Below are positions 44,275-53,673 of a stretch of DNA of 64,000 bases, in pieces. The stretch comes from JBJYIN01 sp046237015 (GTDB taxonomy: Bacteria; Pseudomonadota; Gammaproteobacteria; Enterobacterales; Enterobacteriaceae). The stretch's first letter is position 1; every line of letters begins with the position of its first letter. Where the stretch lies: contig NZ_JBJYIN010000001.1 of the NCBI RefSeq assembly GCF_046237015.1, positions 62,001 to 126,000 of the forward strand, read 5' to 3'. The notes under the pieces are model-generated. The model had not been told where the DNA came from. It saw nothing but the letters and a program-made list of their open reading frames with translations, and made no database searches. The translations under genes and the position numbers were made by a program.

Positions 44275-44430
44275 ATTATTGTCAGGTCGGTCTTCTGGCT
44301 TAGCATCACTCTCGCCCGTCCCTTCCCAATCTTTTCGATCAGTGGCTTCACGGGTTCGTCAGCATCACAGCAGCGGGGGCTGCGGGGGATTGGCACCCCC
44401 TTCCCAGTTATCATGCATCATGACAACATA
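44275..44430 (-). promoter_or_regulatory. Adenosylcobalamin riboswitch
   Basis: Read on the minus strand, the leader contains GGGTGCC, GCAGCCCCCGCTGCTGTGAT, GAACCC, GCCACTG, GGGAAGG and the B12 box AAGCCAGAAGACC, in the order of the cobalamin riboswitch aptamer. It lies about 110-270 nt upstream of cbiA. High adenosylcobalamin should fold the aptamer and favour the terminator at 44164-44192, shutting down the operon. Confidence 0.93.
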
Positions 44431-44607
44431 CTGAATTGCGTCGTACTCAATTCAAACCTGACAACAGTCTGTATTTATTCGTTCTGTGCTTTATTTACAC
44501 TCGCTAATTTAGCCATAAATCATTAAAGCAGAGCTGTTAAACTGCATCATACTGAATTTTGACGTCGATCTTTTGATGTTGTGCATAAAATGAAGAGGAA
44601 AATCGCA

Positions 44608-45672
44608 ATGCAAAATATACGTGGCTTTGCTGCTCTTGATTCAACCAGTCCGCTGGTTCCCCATCAGTTTATTCGCCGGGATCCGCGGGAAGACGATGTA
44701 GTTATCGATATTATTTATTGCGGTGTCTGCCATTCCGATATTCATATGGCTCGTAACGAATGGAAGAACAGCCTTTATCCAATTGTGCCGGGGCATGAAA
44801 TCATCGGGAAAGTCGTTAGCGTCGGTAGCGCGGTCAAGCGTTTTAAAACGGGTGACTGGGTTGGTGTCGGTTGTATGGTGGATTCATGTCAACACTGTGA
44901 CGCCTGTGAAGAAGGATTAGAGCAGTATTGTGAAGAAGGCATGACCCTGACCTATGGCTCGGTTGACCGGCATGATGGTCTGACCACCTTTGGCGGTTAC
45001 TCTGAGCGCATCATTTCCTCCGATAAATTTGTGCTAAGCCTCTCAGACAAGCTGGATATGAAATCTGCCGCGCCGTTACTGTGTGCGGGTATTACTACCT
45101 ATTCCCCACTAAAACACTGGAATGTTGGCCCTGGCGACACGGTTGCGGTTGTCGGATTGGGTGGGCTTGGACATATGGGATTGAAATTTGCCAAGGCGAT
45201 GGGCGCGAATGTCACGCTCTTTACCCGTTCACCGGGCAAAGAACAGGAAGCCCGCAGACTGGGAGCCGATCATGTGGTCATATCTACCGATCCAGCACAA
45301 ATGACGGCAGTGACGAATCATTTCGATATTATCCTGGATACCGTTCCGACTCAGCACGATCTCAATCCCTATCTGACCACATTGAAACGCGATGGCACGC
45401 TGATTCTTGTTGGTCTGATCGAACCGATTGAACCGACGGTGCATAGCGCTCCGCTGGTGATGGGCCGTAAATCTATTGCAGGTTCACTGATCGGTGGTAT
45501 TGAAGAGACTCAGGAAATGCTGGATTTTTGCGCTGAACATGGTATCAGTTGCGATGTTGAGATGATCGACATGCAGGATATCAACACGGCCTATGAGCGG
45601 ATGCTAAAAAGTGACGTGCACTATCGGTTTGTTATCGATATGGCCTCACTAAAAGCCAGTTTCACTGAGTAA
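44608..45672 (+). CDS. Zinc-dependent NAD(P) alcohol dehydrogenase, YahK/CAD type
   Basis: Medium-chain alcohol/aldehyde dehydrogenase (354 residues). Catalytic zinc ligands lie in YCGVCHSDIH and PGHEI; the structural zinc site is DSCQHCDACEEGLEQYC; the cofactor motif is VVGLGGLGHMGLKFAKAMGA. It resembles E. coli YahK and cinnamyl-alcohol-dehydrogenase-like enzymes that reduce aldehydes. I choose the ATG at 44608 with GAGG upstream. It is divergent from the cbi operon and upstream of cobD, but a link to cobalamin synthesis is not evident. Confidence 0.93.
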   Translation: MQNIRGFAALDSTSPLVPHQFIRRDPREDDVVIDIIYCGVCHSDIHMARNEWKNSLYPIVPGHEIIGKVVSVGSAVKRFKTGDWVGVGCMVDSCQHCDACEEGLEQYCEEGMTLTYGSVDRHDGLTTFGGYSERIISSDKFVLSLSDKLDMKSAAPLLCAGITTYSPLKHWNVGPGDTVAVVGLGGLGHMGLKFAKAMGANVTLFTRSPGKEQEARRLGADHVVISTDPAQMTAVTNHFDIILDTVPTQHDLNPYLTTLKRDGTLILVGLIEPIEPTVHSAPLVMGRKSIAGSLIGGIEETQEMLDFCAEHGISCDVEMIDMQDINTAYERMLKSDVHYRFVIDMASLKASFTE

Positions 45673-45763
45673 AAACCACGCCGCTCAATCCAGGACATGG
45701 CGACCATTTCTTTGCTTATGCTATGCTGACCCCCATTAACATCTGGGATCTCAATAAAATATC

Positions 45764-46837
45764 ATGAGCGAACATGGCGGCAATGTGCTGGAAATGGCGC
45801 TGAAAGTAGGTATCGATGCCAACGACATTATCGACTTCAGCGCCAATATTAATCCTCTGGGCATGCCAGCCTCCTTGAAAACCGCAATCGTCACCCAACT
45901 CGAACGTGCAGAATGCTATCCGGATGTGACATATCGAGCACTTCATGCGGCTCTCGCGCATGCTCATAACTGTGAACCCAACCAAATAATGGCTGGCAAT
46001 GGGGCAACAGAACTGATTTATGCGGTGGTTCAGTATCTCCAGCCTCGCCGAGCATTGCTGTTAACACCCGGTTTTGCTGAATATCGGCGGGCACTGGTAC
46101 GCATCGGCTGCACCATTGATGATTATGTTCTGTCACCAGAGGACGGGTTCCAACCAGACGAGCGCTTGCTAACAGCACTGGACAACACTCACTACGACTG
46201 CCTGTTTATTGCTACCCCGAATAATCCTACCGGCCTGATGCCGGAACAATCGCTCTTACAGGCGCTGGTAGAACGTTGTCATCAACGGAATACCGCGCTG
46301 ATCGTTGATGAAGCGTTTATTGATTTCCTGCTGGGCGAACCGGGTCTGGCTCCACAGCTTAATCACTCGCCTCATTTATATATTCTGCGATCTCTGACCA
46401 AATTTTTTGCGATCCCCGGTTTACGGCTAGGCTACCTGCTCAGCGCCGATACAACGGCGATCCAGACGATGAAACAGACGCGAGAACCGTGGACCATCAA
46501 CGCGTTTGCTGCATTGGCTGGCGAAATCATACTGAGTGACGTCCCTTACATTACGGCAACCCACCGCTGGCTGGCGGAGGCGCAACAGTGGCTTTATCAG
46601 GCATTGAACGCCATGCCCGAGCTACAGGTCTGGCGGCCAACAGCCAACTATATTTTTCTGCACTGCCTGCGCTCGGATATCAATCTTCAATCTGCGTTAT
46701 TGCAACATCGGCTATTAATTCGTTCTTGCGCTAACTACCCCGGCCTGACAGCCAATCATTATCGGGTCGCGATCAAAAGTACCGCAGATAACCAACGTTT
46801 GGTTACAGCACTCCAGCAGGTATTCAGCCATGGCTGA
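45764..46837 (+). CDS. cobD: CobD, L-threonine-O-3-phosphate decarboxylase
   Basis: PLP enzyme of the class-I aminotransferase fold (357 residues) that makes (R)-1-amino-2-propanol O-2-phosphate, the nucleotide-loop linker of cobalamin. DFSANINPLG near the N-terminus, TPNNPTGLM, LIVDEAFIDF and the PLP Lys in LRSLTKFFAIPGLRLGY are visible. It overlaps pduX by 8 bp, so substrate supply and use are co-translated. Confidence 0.95.
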   Translation: MSEHGGNVLEMALKVGIDANDIIDFSANINPLGMPASLKTAIVTQLERAECYPDVTYRALHAALAHAHNCEPNQIMAGNGATELIYAVVQYLQPRRALLLTPGFAEYRRALVRIGCTIDDYVLSPEDGFQPDERLLTALDNTHYDCLFIATPNNPTGLMPEQSLLQALVERCHQRNTALIVDEAFIDFLLGEPGLAPQLNHSPHLYILRSLTKFFAIPGLRLGYLLSADTTAIQTMKQTREPWTINAFAALAGEIILSDVPYITATHRWLAEAQQWLYQALNAMPELQVWRPTANYIFLHCLRSDINLQSALLQHRLLIRSCANYPGLTANHYRVAIKSTADNQRLVTALQQVFSHG

Positions 46838-47690
46838 CGCTTACTGTCCGGCGTCCTGTGGTGAGTTAATTCAAGGATGGATTCTTGGTGGAGAAAAACT
46901 GATTTCCTGCCCGGTAAATTGGTTCAGCCACGTATCCGTTACGGATGGCACGCCGATGGTTAACGAGCGTCCCCGGATGCGGCAGATGCTAAATAGCGTC
47001 ATTGCTTACCTGGACTTGCCTATCGACAGTCAAGATGCCTTACGTATCGAATACATCTCTACCATCCCCATCGCCAAAGGTATGGCAAGCAGCACTGCCG
47101 ATATTGCCGCCACCGCACAGGCAACCGCTCGCCATTTCGGTACCTCACTGGATGAAGCAACACTGGCTAGGCTATGCGTTCACTTGGAACCAACAGATAG
47201 CACGCTATTTCACCAATTAACGCTGTTCGATCATCAAACCGCCAAGACACAAATCGCCTGTAACTGGCAACCGTCAATAGATATCCTGCTATTGGAAAGC
47301 CCGCATACGCTGAATACCGCCGATTATCACCGTCTCGATCGCCAGTCATCGCTCTTGAATAATGCCGACGTGTTGAAGAAAGCCTGGAGGCTGTTTTGTA
47401 CTGCGGCCAATGAAGACAACCATGTCAAACTGGGTGAAGCCTGTACGTTGAGCGCTATCGCTAGTCAGCAAACGTTAAACAAGGTGGCCTTCAATGAGTT
47501 ACTCACCATCGTTGAAGACGAGGGAGTCTATGGTTTGAATGTCGCACATAGCGGCAGCGTGGTGGGCTTATTACTCGACAGGCGTAAACACGATGTGGAA
47601 AAACTTATTTGGGTACTACAGCAGCGTGGCATTTTTCATCATTACCCCAACTACTATCTCTTACCAATGATTACCGGCGGCGTACGTTAA
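46830..47690 (+). CDS. pduX: PduX, L-threonine kinase
   Basis: GHMP-type kinase (286 residues) that makes L-threonine phosphate for CobD. CPASCGELIQGWILGGEKLI at the N-terminus and the ATP motif PIAKGMASSTADIAATAQA identify it. In Salmonella the gene ends the pdu operon next to the cob operon. Here the propanediol-utilisation genes are absent and pduX sits with cobD, as expected for its biosynthetic job. Confidence 0.94.
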   Translation: MADAYCPASCGELIQGWILGGEKLISCPVNWFSHVSVTDGTPMVNERPRMRQMLNSVIAYLDLPIDSQDALRIEYISTIPIAKGMASSTADIAATAQATARHFGTSLDEATLARLCVHLEPTDSTLFHQLTLFDHQTAKTQIACNWQPSIDILLLESPHTLNTADYHRLDRQSSLLNNADVLKKAWRLFCTAANEDNHVKLGEACTLSAIASQQTLNKVAFNELLTIVEDEGVYGLNVAHSGSVVGLLLDRRKHDVEKLIWVLQQRGIFHHYPNYYLLPMITGGVR

Positions 47691-47697
47691 TGGTACG

Positions 47698-48771
47698 TCA
47701 AGCGACTTCTGTACAGCGCCGACCTTGATTTTTTGCCCGATACAACGCCATATCCGCCGCCGTTAACCAGTCAATATATTGCCCCATCTCAGACTTAAAC
47801 TCAGCAATCCCCACGCTAATAAAAACCGGGAGCGGCGGTGTTCTATCTAATGATTTTAACGCCAGACTGTGACGAATGCGGTTAACCCTATCCAACGCAT
47901 CGGCAACACGCGTTTCAGGTAAAATAACGGCAAACTCATCCCCACCAAAACGCCCGATAATATCTGTTTCACGAAATTCATGCTTAAGCACATTCGCCAG
48001 CAATAAAATAGCCTGATCGCCAACGTGATGACCGTAATTATCGTTAAATGCTTTGAAATGATCGATATCGATCAGTACGAGCGTCGCGGTTCGCTGATAG
48101 CGTTGGCAAAGCTCAAACCCGTTACTCAACAGGTGCTCCCAATAATGACGGTTGAATAAATTGGTCATTCCGTCATGAATACTGACTTCCATCAACTCGC
48201 GCTTATGTTCGGCTAATTTTATTGCCGTATTATACGTCACATAGCCCAGCAACACAGGATAAATCAAAAGCATAGGCAAACAGGCATACATTTGACTGGG
48301 CGTTGTCACAATATCGACAGGGATAGAAAAAAGCAGCATTACCATGAAGCAACTGACAAACTGAAATACGATACCCTGAGTGAATAATTTTATTCCACCA
48401 CCGGCGATGCTATTCATCCCCACCATCGAGACAATGAGTGCACTGGGCAACATATTCATCCCCATCGCCCCCATCCATACGCCACCAAAACACACATCCA
48501 CCAACAAACTGAGTTTCTCGCACTTCATGGGATCGCGGGCGGTTCTTGACAGATAATACGCAAGATGCGGCCACAGAAACGCATTTAAAATCAGAAGGCA
48601 CCAGACCCAGACGGGTGGTGATTTGGTGATTAACACCGAGGCAATAAATAAGACGCACAACAGCGTGCCGATAATCCTTGGCACATAAACTCGTCTGGAA
48701 AAACGCAACCCCGAACGACGCCCATCTATCGTCGAAAACAACGGAGGGGAGGCAGACCTGGCAACCTTCAT
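47698..48771 (-). CDS. dgcC: MASE2-GGDEF diguanylate cyclase, DgcC/AdrA-like
   Basis: Makes cyclic di-GMP, which in enterics activates cellulose synthesis. The 357 residues begin with RSGLRFSRRVYVPRIIGTLL, the MASE2 membrane sensor of AdrA/DgcC, with about six membrane segments. The C-terminal GGDEF domain is complete (GRFGGDEFAVIL), and RETD five residues before GGDEF forms the inhibitory I-site. It is convergent with pduX, 7 bp apart. Its position near the exopolysaccharide operon yjbEFGH is suggestive but not proof of a link. Confidence 0.92.
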   Translation of the reverse strand: MKVARSASPPLFSTIDGRRSGLRFSRRVYVPRIIGTLLCVLFIASVLITKSPPVWVWCLLILNAFLWPHLAYYLSRTARDPMKCEKLSLLVDVCFGGVWMGAMGMNMLPSALIVSMVGMNSIAGGGIKLFTQGIVFQFVSCFMVMLLFSIPVDIVTTPSQMYACLPMLLIYPVLLGYVTYNTAIKLAEHKRELMEVSIHDGMTNLFNRHYWEHLLSNGFELCQRYQRTATLVLIDIDHFKAFNDNYGHHVGDQAILLLANVLKHEFRETDIIGRFGGDEFAVILPETRVADALDRVNRIRHSLALKSLDRTPPLPVFISVGIAEFKSEMGQYIDWLTAADMALYRAKNQGRRCTEVA

Positions 48772-48915
48772 GCTATTAACTCACTCATTGCCAAAGCAAC
48801 AATTTGTGAAAACAACAATTTGTCAAAACAATCATTTTTCAAAAGAAGCATTTGTCAAAAAAAGTTTGGCAAAAACAATATCGTACTATGGAGGCTAAAG
48901 TGTGATTCCTGATGA

Positions 48916-49042
<127 letters not shown>

Positions 49043-49146
49043 GATGTTTAATTTATTTTGTGACATAACGAAACTGAATTATGACAACAATGTTATTTTT
49101 TTGATTTTAATGTTAAATGAAAAATAAAATGCCCAACCGCATTCGA

Positions 49147-49189
49147 TTAAAAGACTCTTCATCCCCGCAAAATGGCAAGATGAAGAGCC
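49147..49189 (-). terminator. Rho-independent terminator of the yjb operon
   Basis: On the minus strand GGCTCTTCATC and GATGAAGAGTC pair and are followed by TTTTAATCG, 33 bp beyond the yjbH stop codon. Confidence 0.8.
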
Positions 49190-49221
49190 GAATCATGACA
49201 TCAGATATTAAATATCATGAA

Positions 49222-51357
49222 TTACCTATCCGTGACGCTATACAGTGGATTACGACGTTGCAGCGTTTGGCCACCATCACGAGTCAATGGCACCCATCCA
49301 ACAGAACCACGTTTCACCGTCGGTTCAGTGAACAGTAAATCAAACGGTACAGAGATATAGAAGCCTTTAGTAAAGCTACCTTCCCCGTATTCACTTGAGC
49401 TGACATCCGTTTTCGTTGCAAATGCGCCAGCAATGATACCGCTATCAAAGCGACGGGACAGGTCGATCGTGACGCCTTTATCCCCAGCCAAATAGCGTCC
49501 GACGCTGACTTTAGCTACCGCGCCTTCCACATAAGGCAGTTCCCAATACGCCGTCAGATGCCCTGTCACCACGTCATAATCGGCCATCTTCATGATGTCG
49601 TTCCAATCACGCTGTTTCACGTAATTGACATCCATTCCCAGCGCCCAGCTTTTACCATAAGGCCGGTACAATACTTCCGAACCAACGCCGGCATACATCA
49701 TTTCCAGATAACCGCCATAGACTTGCGTGTACCAATCTCGCGATGGATTATCCATTCGGGTTAACTGCAAGTTGGTCAGCAACAGGTCTGAAGACGTAAC
49801 ATATTCTCTGATCCAGGTTCTGACACGCGGCAGTGCGGCACCGTCCTGAGGAGGGGTTTTGTAGTTGAATTTATCGTAGTTATCCAACACGTTCAGCGAG
49901 GCCGTTGCACCGATTGACCAATGATCCGTAAATTGATAATCGACATTCCCTTTCAAGGCAACCTGATACATATAGAACGATTCCGGCCCACCTATCGATT
50001 GGGTCAACGCAGGATCCAATGAATAGGAGAAACGCTTCGGTTCAGTTTGTAATACCTGCTGACCGCGAACCTCCGATATCGGTTCTGCACGGTGCGTTTC
50101 CGGTTCAACCTGCCCTAACGGAGTGGCAGCCTGCTGAACCTGATGAAACGCTCTGGCATCGACTTGCGTACTGGCAATCGGCATACGCTGGCTACGCTGT
50201 ACGATATGGTATTCGCCAACGTTTTCCTGAACATGGTTTGCCAGCACCGTAGCGGCTCGCAAAGACGCTTCATCATTATCACGGTATTTATCCTGCTGGG
50301 CGACGATCGTCACCTGATGTTGATCGGCATAGATATCCGCTTCACTGAAACCCGCTTTATCATCCAGTTCTTTTGCGATTTGCTGCCAGTTGGTATTTTT
50401 ACCATCGCGTACCGGCGCATAAACCGGCGGGGCGTCGTCAAGATGCGCGGGTTTCAGGCTGTCAAAGTTAGTACGCAGGGTAAAACCCCACATCAACGTG
50501 TTGCCACGCTGCCAGGAAAGCGTGGTATCCAGCACATCCCCTATACGGTAAACCGCACCGATGTTGAAGGGCGAGTCCTGTTTAATTTTCTCACTACGCC
50601 TACGATCGGCCGCTTCCCGGCTGTAATCGTTCGAGTCATATTCCAGCTTGAAGCGAAGCGGATCCCACGGCGTTTGATATTCGATACCAGCGAATAGAGC
50701 CGCTGGGCCGTGGAAAAAATTTTTCACTTCAAACTGCCCGCCACCACTTTTATAAGAGTCAGTTCGGTTACAAAAACTCTCTTTAAATGAACAGGCTGGG
50801 TTTTTGATATTGCCGCTTTCTGCCATATTGCCCCACCCCATACCGAGAGTGAAATCAAACGGCCCCATCCGCTTGCTGGCAACCAAATATTCACTATCGA
50901 ATAACCCTGTCCCGGCAATATCACGGAATCCAAGCGAGACATCCGGCAACCAGTAACTTTCCTGCCATAGCCTGGCTTTCAAATCAAAAGCTTTGTCTTT
51001 ATAAGTCTGGTCACCACTGAAACTAGGATCATTACTATACAGACGAGTACGGATATCCGTATAGCGCACGGTGGTTTCCAACCAGTCGAACAGCTGCAAT
51101 GACACGGAATAACGACGATATTCCTCGTTATCACGGTAGTTCACACTGAACTCCCCGGTTTCTGCCATCCGCGCGGTCGGCATTTGCAATAAGCCGGTGC
51201 CACCAAAGTCAGACTGCGAGACCCCAGCCGGTTGATAGCGGGTATTCAGGTTAGTCACACCATCGTTTGTCTTATCGGCGGCCAACGCCTGCGCACTCAA
51301 CAGGCTGCCAATTGCCAACGACAGACAGTTTAATTTAACGTTTCTGTTTTTTGTCAT
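49222..51357 (-). CDS. yjbH: YjbH/GfcD family outer-membrane protein
   Basis: Large outer-membrane beta-barrel-type lipoprotein-family protein (711 residues) of exopolysaccharide secretion loci. It has a Sec signal (LSLAIGSLLSAQALA), then SDFGGTGLLQMPTARMAETG, a motif typical of YjbH/GfcD, and many amphipathic strands. In E. coli the RcsB-regulated yjbEFGH operon promotes production of an unidentified extracellular polysaccharide. The start overlaps the yjbG stop (TAATG). Confidence 0.92.
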   Translation of the reverse strand: MTKNRNVKLNCLSLAIGSLLSAQALAADKTNDGVTNLNTRYQPAGVSQSDFGGTGLLQMPTARMAETGEFSVNYRDNEEYRRYSVSLQLFDWLETTVRYTDIRTRLYSNDPSFSGDQTYKDKAFDLKARLWQESYWLPDVSLGFRDIAGTGLFDSEYLVASKRMGPFDFTLGMGWGNMAESGNIKNPACSFKESFCNRTDSYKSGGGQFEVKNFFHGPAALFAGIEYQTPWDPLRFKLEYDSNDYSREAADRRRSEKIKQDSPFNIGAVYRIGDVLDTTLSWQRGNTLMWGFTLRTNFDSLKPAHLDDAPPVYAPVRDGKNTNWQQIAKELDDKAGFSEADIYADQHQVTIVAQQDKYRDNDEASLRAATVLANHVQENVGEYHIVQRSQRMPIASTQVDARAFHQVQQAATPLGQVEPETHRAEPISEVRGQQVLQTEPKRFSYSLDPALTQSIGGPESFYMYQVALKGNVDYQFTDHWSIGATASLNVLDNYDKFNYKTPPQDGAALPRVRTWIREYVTSSDLLLTNLQLTRMDNPSRDWYTQVYGGYLEMMYAGVGSEVLYRPYGKSWALGMDVNYVKQRDWNDIMKMADYDVVTGHLTAYWELPYVEGAVAKVSVGRYLAGDKGVTIDLSRRFDSGIIAGAFATKTDVSSSEYGEGSFTKGFYISVPFDLLFTEPTVKRGSVGWVPLTRDGGQTLQRRNPLYSVTDR

Positions 51358-52136
51358 TAGAAAGGGATCCGGTTAGCAAGATAGTCGGCAAGCTGATCGT
51401 TCAGCGAAGCCATATCATTCGGCAACGTTGACGCATCAAAACCAATGAACAGCGTTTCACCAGCAGCAGGTTCAATGTGCTGGCGATTCCACAGTGCCAG
51501 CGGCACTTTCCGCCATGAGCCATCACCGCTAATTAAATAGCCGGCGCTATTATCCGCCCCTGCCAGCAATCTCCGCCCGGCGACATATCGTTCAATTGAC
51601 CACCCAGATTGAAGTGCAATATTCCCGGATGTTTCCAGCTCACCGACATCGGCTGACGTATTCACCAAGCCAATCAGTGAAAAACTATTCGTATGTAACG
51701 GCACATAAAGTGCGTATTCCCCAACCAGAGGACGATTATCCTGTAGGTTCACCCGGACGCGATCGGGATCGAGGTCGGTATAAATCCGTCCCGCTACGTT
51801 GATCGGCTCTAGCGTTTTACGCAGTAACCAAGCCGATATTGCCAAGTCGCCATCGCCAGAATTACGCCAGCGCGTTTCCAATTCAGCCAACTTTGCTCTT
51901 AGGGTATCACCTTGCTCATATACCTTTTGCGTTGTGGCAAAATCTGAAATCAAAGCTACCCGCCAGTTTACACGAGAAGGAAAATTGACCTGCTCATAAA
52001 ATTTTTCGAGGCGCGTACCGTCATCCAACTTTACTACCGCCAGAGTCTGCTGCGGATCCTTGACGGTTAACTGGGCAGCCGTCGCCGCGCCAGAAACCAG
52101 CAGCAACAGGGTAGCCATACGAGTGAGTGCCAACAT
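51357..52136 (-). CDS. yjbG: YjbG/GfcC family periplasmic protein
   Basis: Periplasmic protein of the polysaccharide locus (259 residues). The signal peptide is TLLLLVSGAATAAQ. The middle shows RVNLQDNRPLVGEYALYVPL and SGWSIERYVAGRRLL-type segments of capsule-assembly GfcC proteins, which carry SLBB-like domains. It is translationally coupled to yjbH. Confidence 0.9.
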   Translation of the reverse strand: MLALTRMATLLLLVSGAATAAQLTVKDPQQTLAVVKLDDGTRLEKFYEQVNFPSRVNWRVALISDFATTQKVYEQGDTLRAKLAELETRWRNSGDGDLAISAWLLRKTLEPINVAGRIYTDLDPDRVRVNLQDNRPLVGEYALYVPLHTNSFSLIGLVNTSADVGELETSGNIALQSGWSIERYVAGRRLLAGADNSAGYLISGDGSWRKVPLALWNRQHIEPAAGETLFIGFDASTLPNDMASLNDQLADYLANRIPF

Positions 52137-52145
52137 TTAAGCCCC

Positions 52146-52841
52146 TTATTGTACGTATGGTTTTAATACAGTGAATTTCACCAATGCCATACCTGGCCCC
52201 ATATACTGATAACTTTGCACAACCTGTCCATTAGATGGTTCAATCCAATAGCTATTGGTGTAATTTTCGTTTAACGCGGGTACCGTCACCTGCTCATCAA
52301 AACGGACCAGCTCACGTGGTTTATCTAATATGATGACGCTTTCTTTGCCACGTGAATGAAATACTGACGTGATCTCATGACCGCCCCGGAAGACCTGCGA
52401 CCACTCAACGCGACGTTGCCACGTGGTCGGTGTAGACGACTTCAACAATCCCAATGCCAGCGGATCCTGATCAAGATGGCTGACATACGTAACATCTTCA
52501 CCAAATCCTTGGGTTTTCACTAATCTACCGTGCTGCATCACCACCATATTTTTATCTGCGGCAATCCACTTCTGTTGATCGTGCTCGGCAAATGCCAGCA
52601 CAACAAACGCCTGCGGTGCCTGGCCAACTTTCAAATAAGCAGAAGCATAGGGGGTATCAGCAACGCGTTTGGCAGTAACGTGAGTGTCATCTTGCCCGAA
52701 AAAAGCCAATTTGAACGTTTTACCTACCGCATCCATTTTTTGCGAACAACCCGCCAAAAGAAGGGAGGCAAGAGGGATGGCAATCAGCATCTTCATTTTT
52801 GCCATTTGTGTTATTTTGGTCAGTCGTTTTATGTTGGTCAT
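52146..52841 (-). CDS. yjbF: YjbF/GfcB family lipoprotein
   Basis: Outer-membrane lipoprotein of the polysaccharide locus (231 residues). The lipobox is LLLAGC, ending the signal peptide. VEWSQVFRGGHEITSVFHSR and QVVQSYQYMGPGMALVKFTV are family segments. The start is uncertain: 52841 has GGGAA about 9 nt upstream; ATGs at 52805 and 52796 would give shorter signal peptides. It follows yjbE across a terminator-like hairpin. Confidence 0.9.
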   Translation of the reverse strand: MTNIKRLTKITQMAKMKMLIAIPLASLLLAGCSQKMDAVGKTFKLAFFGQDDTHVTAKRVADTPYASAYLKVGQAPQAFVVLAFAEHDQQKWIAADKNMVVMQHGRLVKTQGFGEDVTYVSHLDQDPLALGLLKSSTPTTWQRRVEWSQVFRGGHEITSVFHSRGKESVIILDKPRELVRFDEQVTVPALNENYTNSYWIEPSNGQVVQSYQYMGPGMALVKFTVLKPYVQ

Positions 52842-52869
52842 TAAATGAAATTCCCGCTGAACAGCTTGA

Positions 52870-52901
52870 CCCGGAAAAAGAAAGGCCACCGAAGTGGCCT
52901 T
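52870..52901 (-). terminator. Attenuator-like stem-loop between yjbE and yjbF
   Basis: On the minus strand AAGGCCAC-TTCG-GTGGCCTT, a stem closed by a stable UUCG tetraloop, is followed by TCTTTTTCC. Placed between yjbE and yjbF, it would let yjbE be made in excess over yjbFGH. Confidence 0.8.
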
Positions 52902-52916
52902 GTAGTTAAGACGATA

Positions 52917-53198
52917 TTAACGGGCAGACTGCGTCGTGGTACCAGTGCTGCTGTCATCATCGTTAGCAACAGCAACGGCAACACCCACAGCGACTGCAGC
53001 AGCAACACCTACAGCAATCAACCCAGTTGTTCCAGCTGCAAAACCGGCACCGCCAGCGCCAGCAGCACCCGCAGCAGCAGCACTGGTGGTCGTGGTGGTT
53101 GAGGTTCCTGCCGCAGTCGCGCTGGAAACACCATCAACAGCAAACGCGTTTGACGACATGGCCAGAACAGCAGCCAGCGTGATTAACGTTTTCTTCAT
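52917..53198 (-). CDS. yjbE: YjbE-like small exported Ala/Thr-rich protein
   Basis: First gene of the yjb operon. The 93 residues have a Sec signal (MKKTLITLAAVLAMSSNAFA), then an Ala/Gly/Thr-rich low-complexity body, a hydrophobic stretch (GLIAVGVAAAVAVGVAVAVA) and a Thr-rich tail, as in E. coli YjbE. Its role is unknown; the layout would suit an abundant secreted or envelope protein. The SD is AAAGGAA. Confidence 0.85.
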   Translation of the reverse strand: MKKTLITLAAVLAMSSNAFAVDGVSSATAAGTSTTTTTSAAAAGAAGAGGAGFAAGTTGLIAVGVAAAVAVGVAVAVANDDDSSTGTTTQSAR

Positions 53199-53215
53199 TA
53201 CGATTTCCTTTTTTA

Positions 53216-53345
53216 AACATGAAGTACTTCAGGGTGGGATACCGCCCGTTGGACCATACCCCGTCCTTCATTATCGGACAGACCGCTATCAGGCAAAAGC
53301 CTATTTTACCCTTAGCCTACCCGAAACTGGGATCCTCCCAGTTAT
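53216..53345 (-). promoter_or_regulatory. Structured leader upstream of yjbE
   Basis: The minus-strand leader can fold into AACTGGGA-x3-TCCCAGTT (53324-53343), TAGGC-TTTT-GCCTG and GTCTGTCC with GGACGGGG. GGGCGGTA close to the gene shares only the first half of the RfaH ops element, so RfaH control is doubtful. No match to a known riboswitch was seen. Confidence 0.35.
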
Positions 53346-53564
53346 GCGTTACAGGTGCATGGCAGTAAAAACCACCTCAAATAAAGAACCGAAGCCATCG
53401 GCTCCAGATCAATTTTTGCAACACCGTTAAAAATAGCAAGATTTTGACACAATAGAAAACGGAGTTATCGGTAAAAAAAGGCTTTTACTTAAGTAAATTG
53501 ACAAAAATAGCGGGAAGAATACGATAAAAATCTGAATGATAAGATCACAAATCGCATTTCTAAC

Positions 53565-53600
53565 AAAAACGCCAGATATTTCCTAATCTGGCGTTTTTAT
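53565..53600 (-). terminator. Rho-independent terminator of gnd
   Basis: AACGCCAGAT and ATCTGGCGTT pair around 8 nt. On the minus strand TTTTTG follows. It lies 74 bp beyond the gnd stop codon. Confidence 0.88.
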
Positions 53601-53673
53601 TCGCCCTATCAATTTCCCCCAACGTCATGCCTGCGAGAGGACAACGCCGGGAAGAAATAGAGAAGACAATACG

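Noticed and set aside
53216..53345. RfaH ops/JUMPstart element before yjbE
   Set aside because: Only GGCGGTA of the ops sequence is present; the second half and the rest of JUMPstart are missing.
52936..53430. 164-codon frame antisense to yjbE
   Set aside because: Its Ala/Thr/Val-rich start is the mirror of the low-complexity yjbE coding sequence; no start signal.
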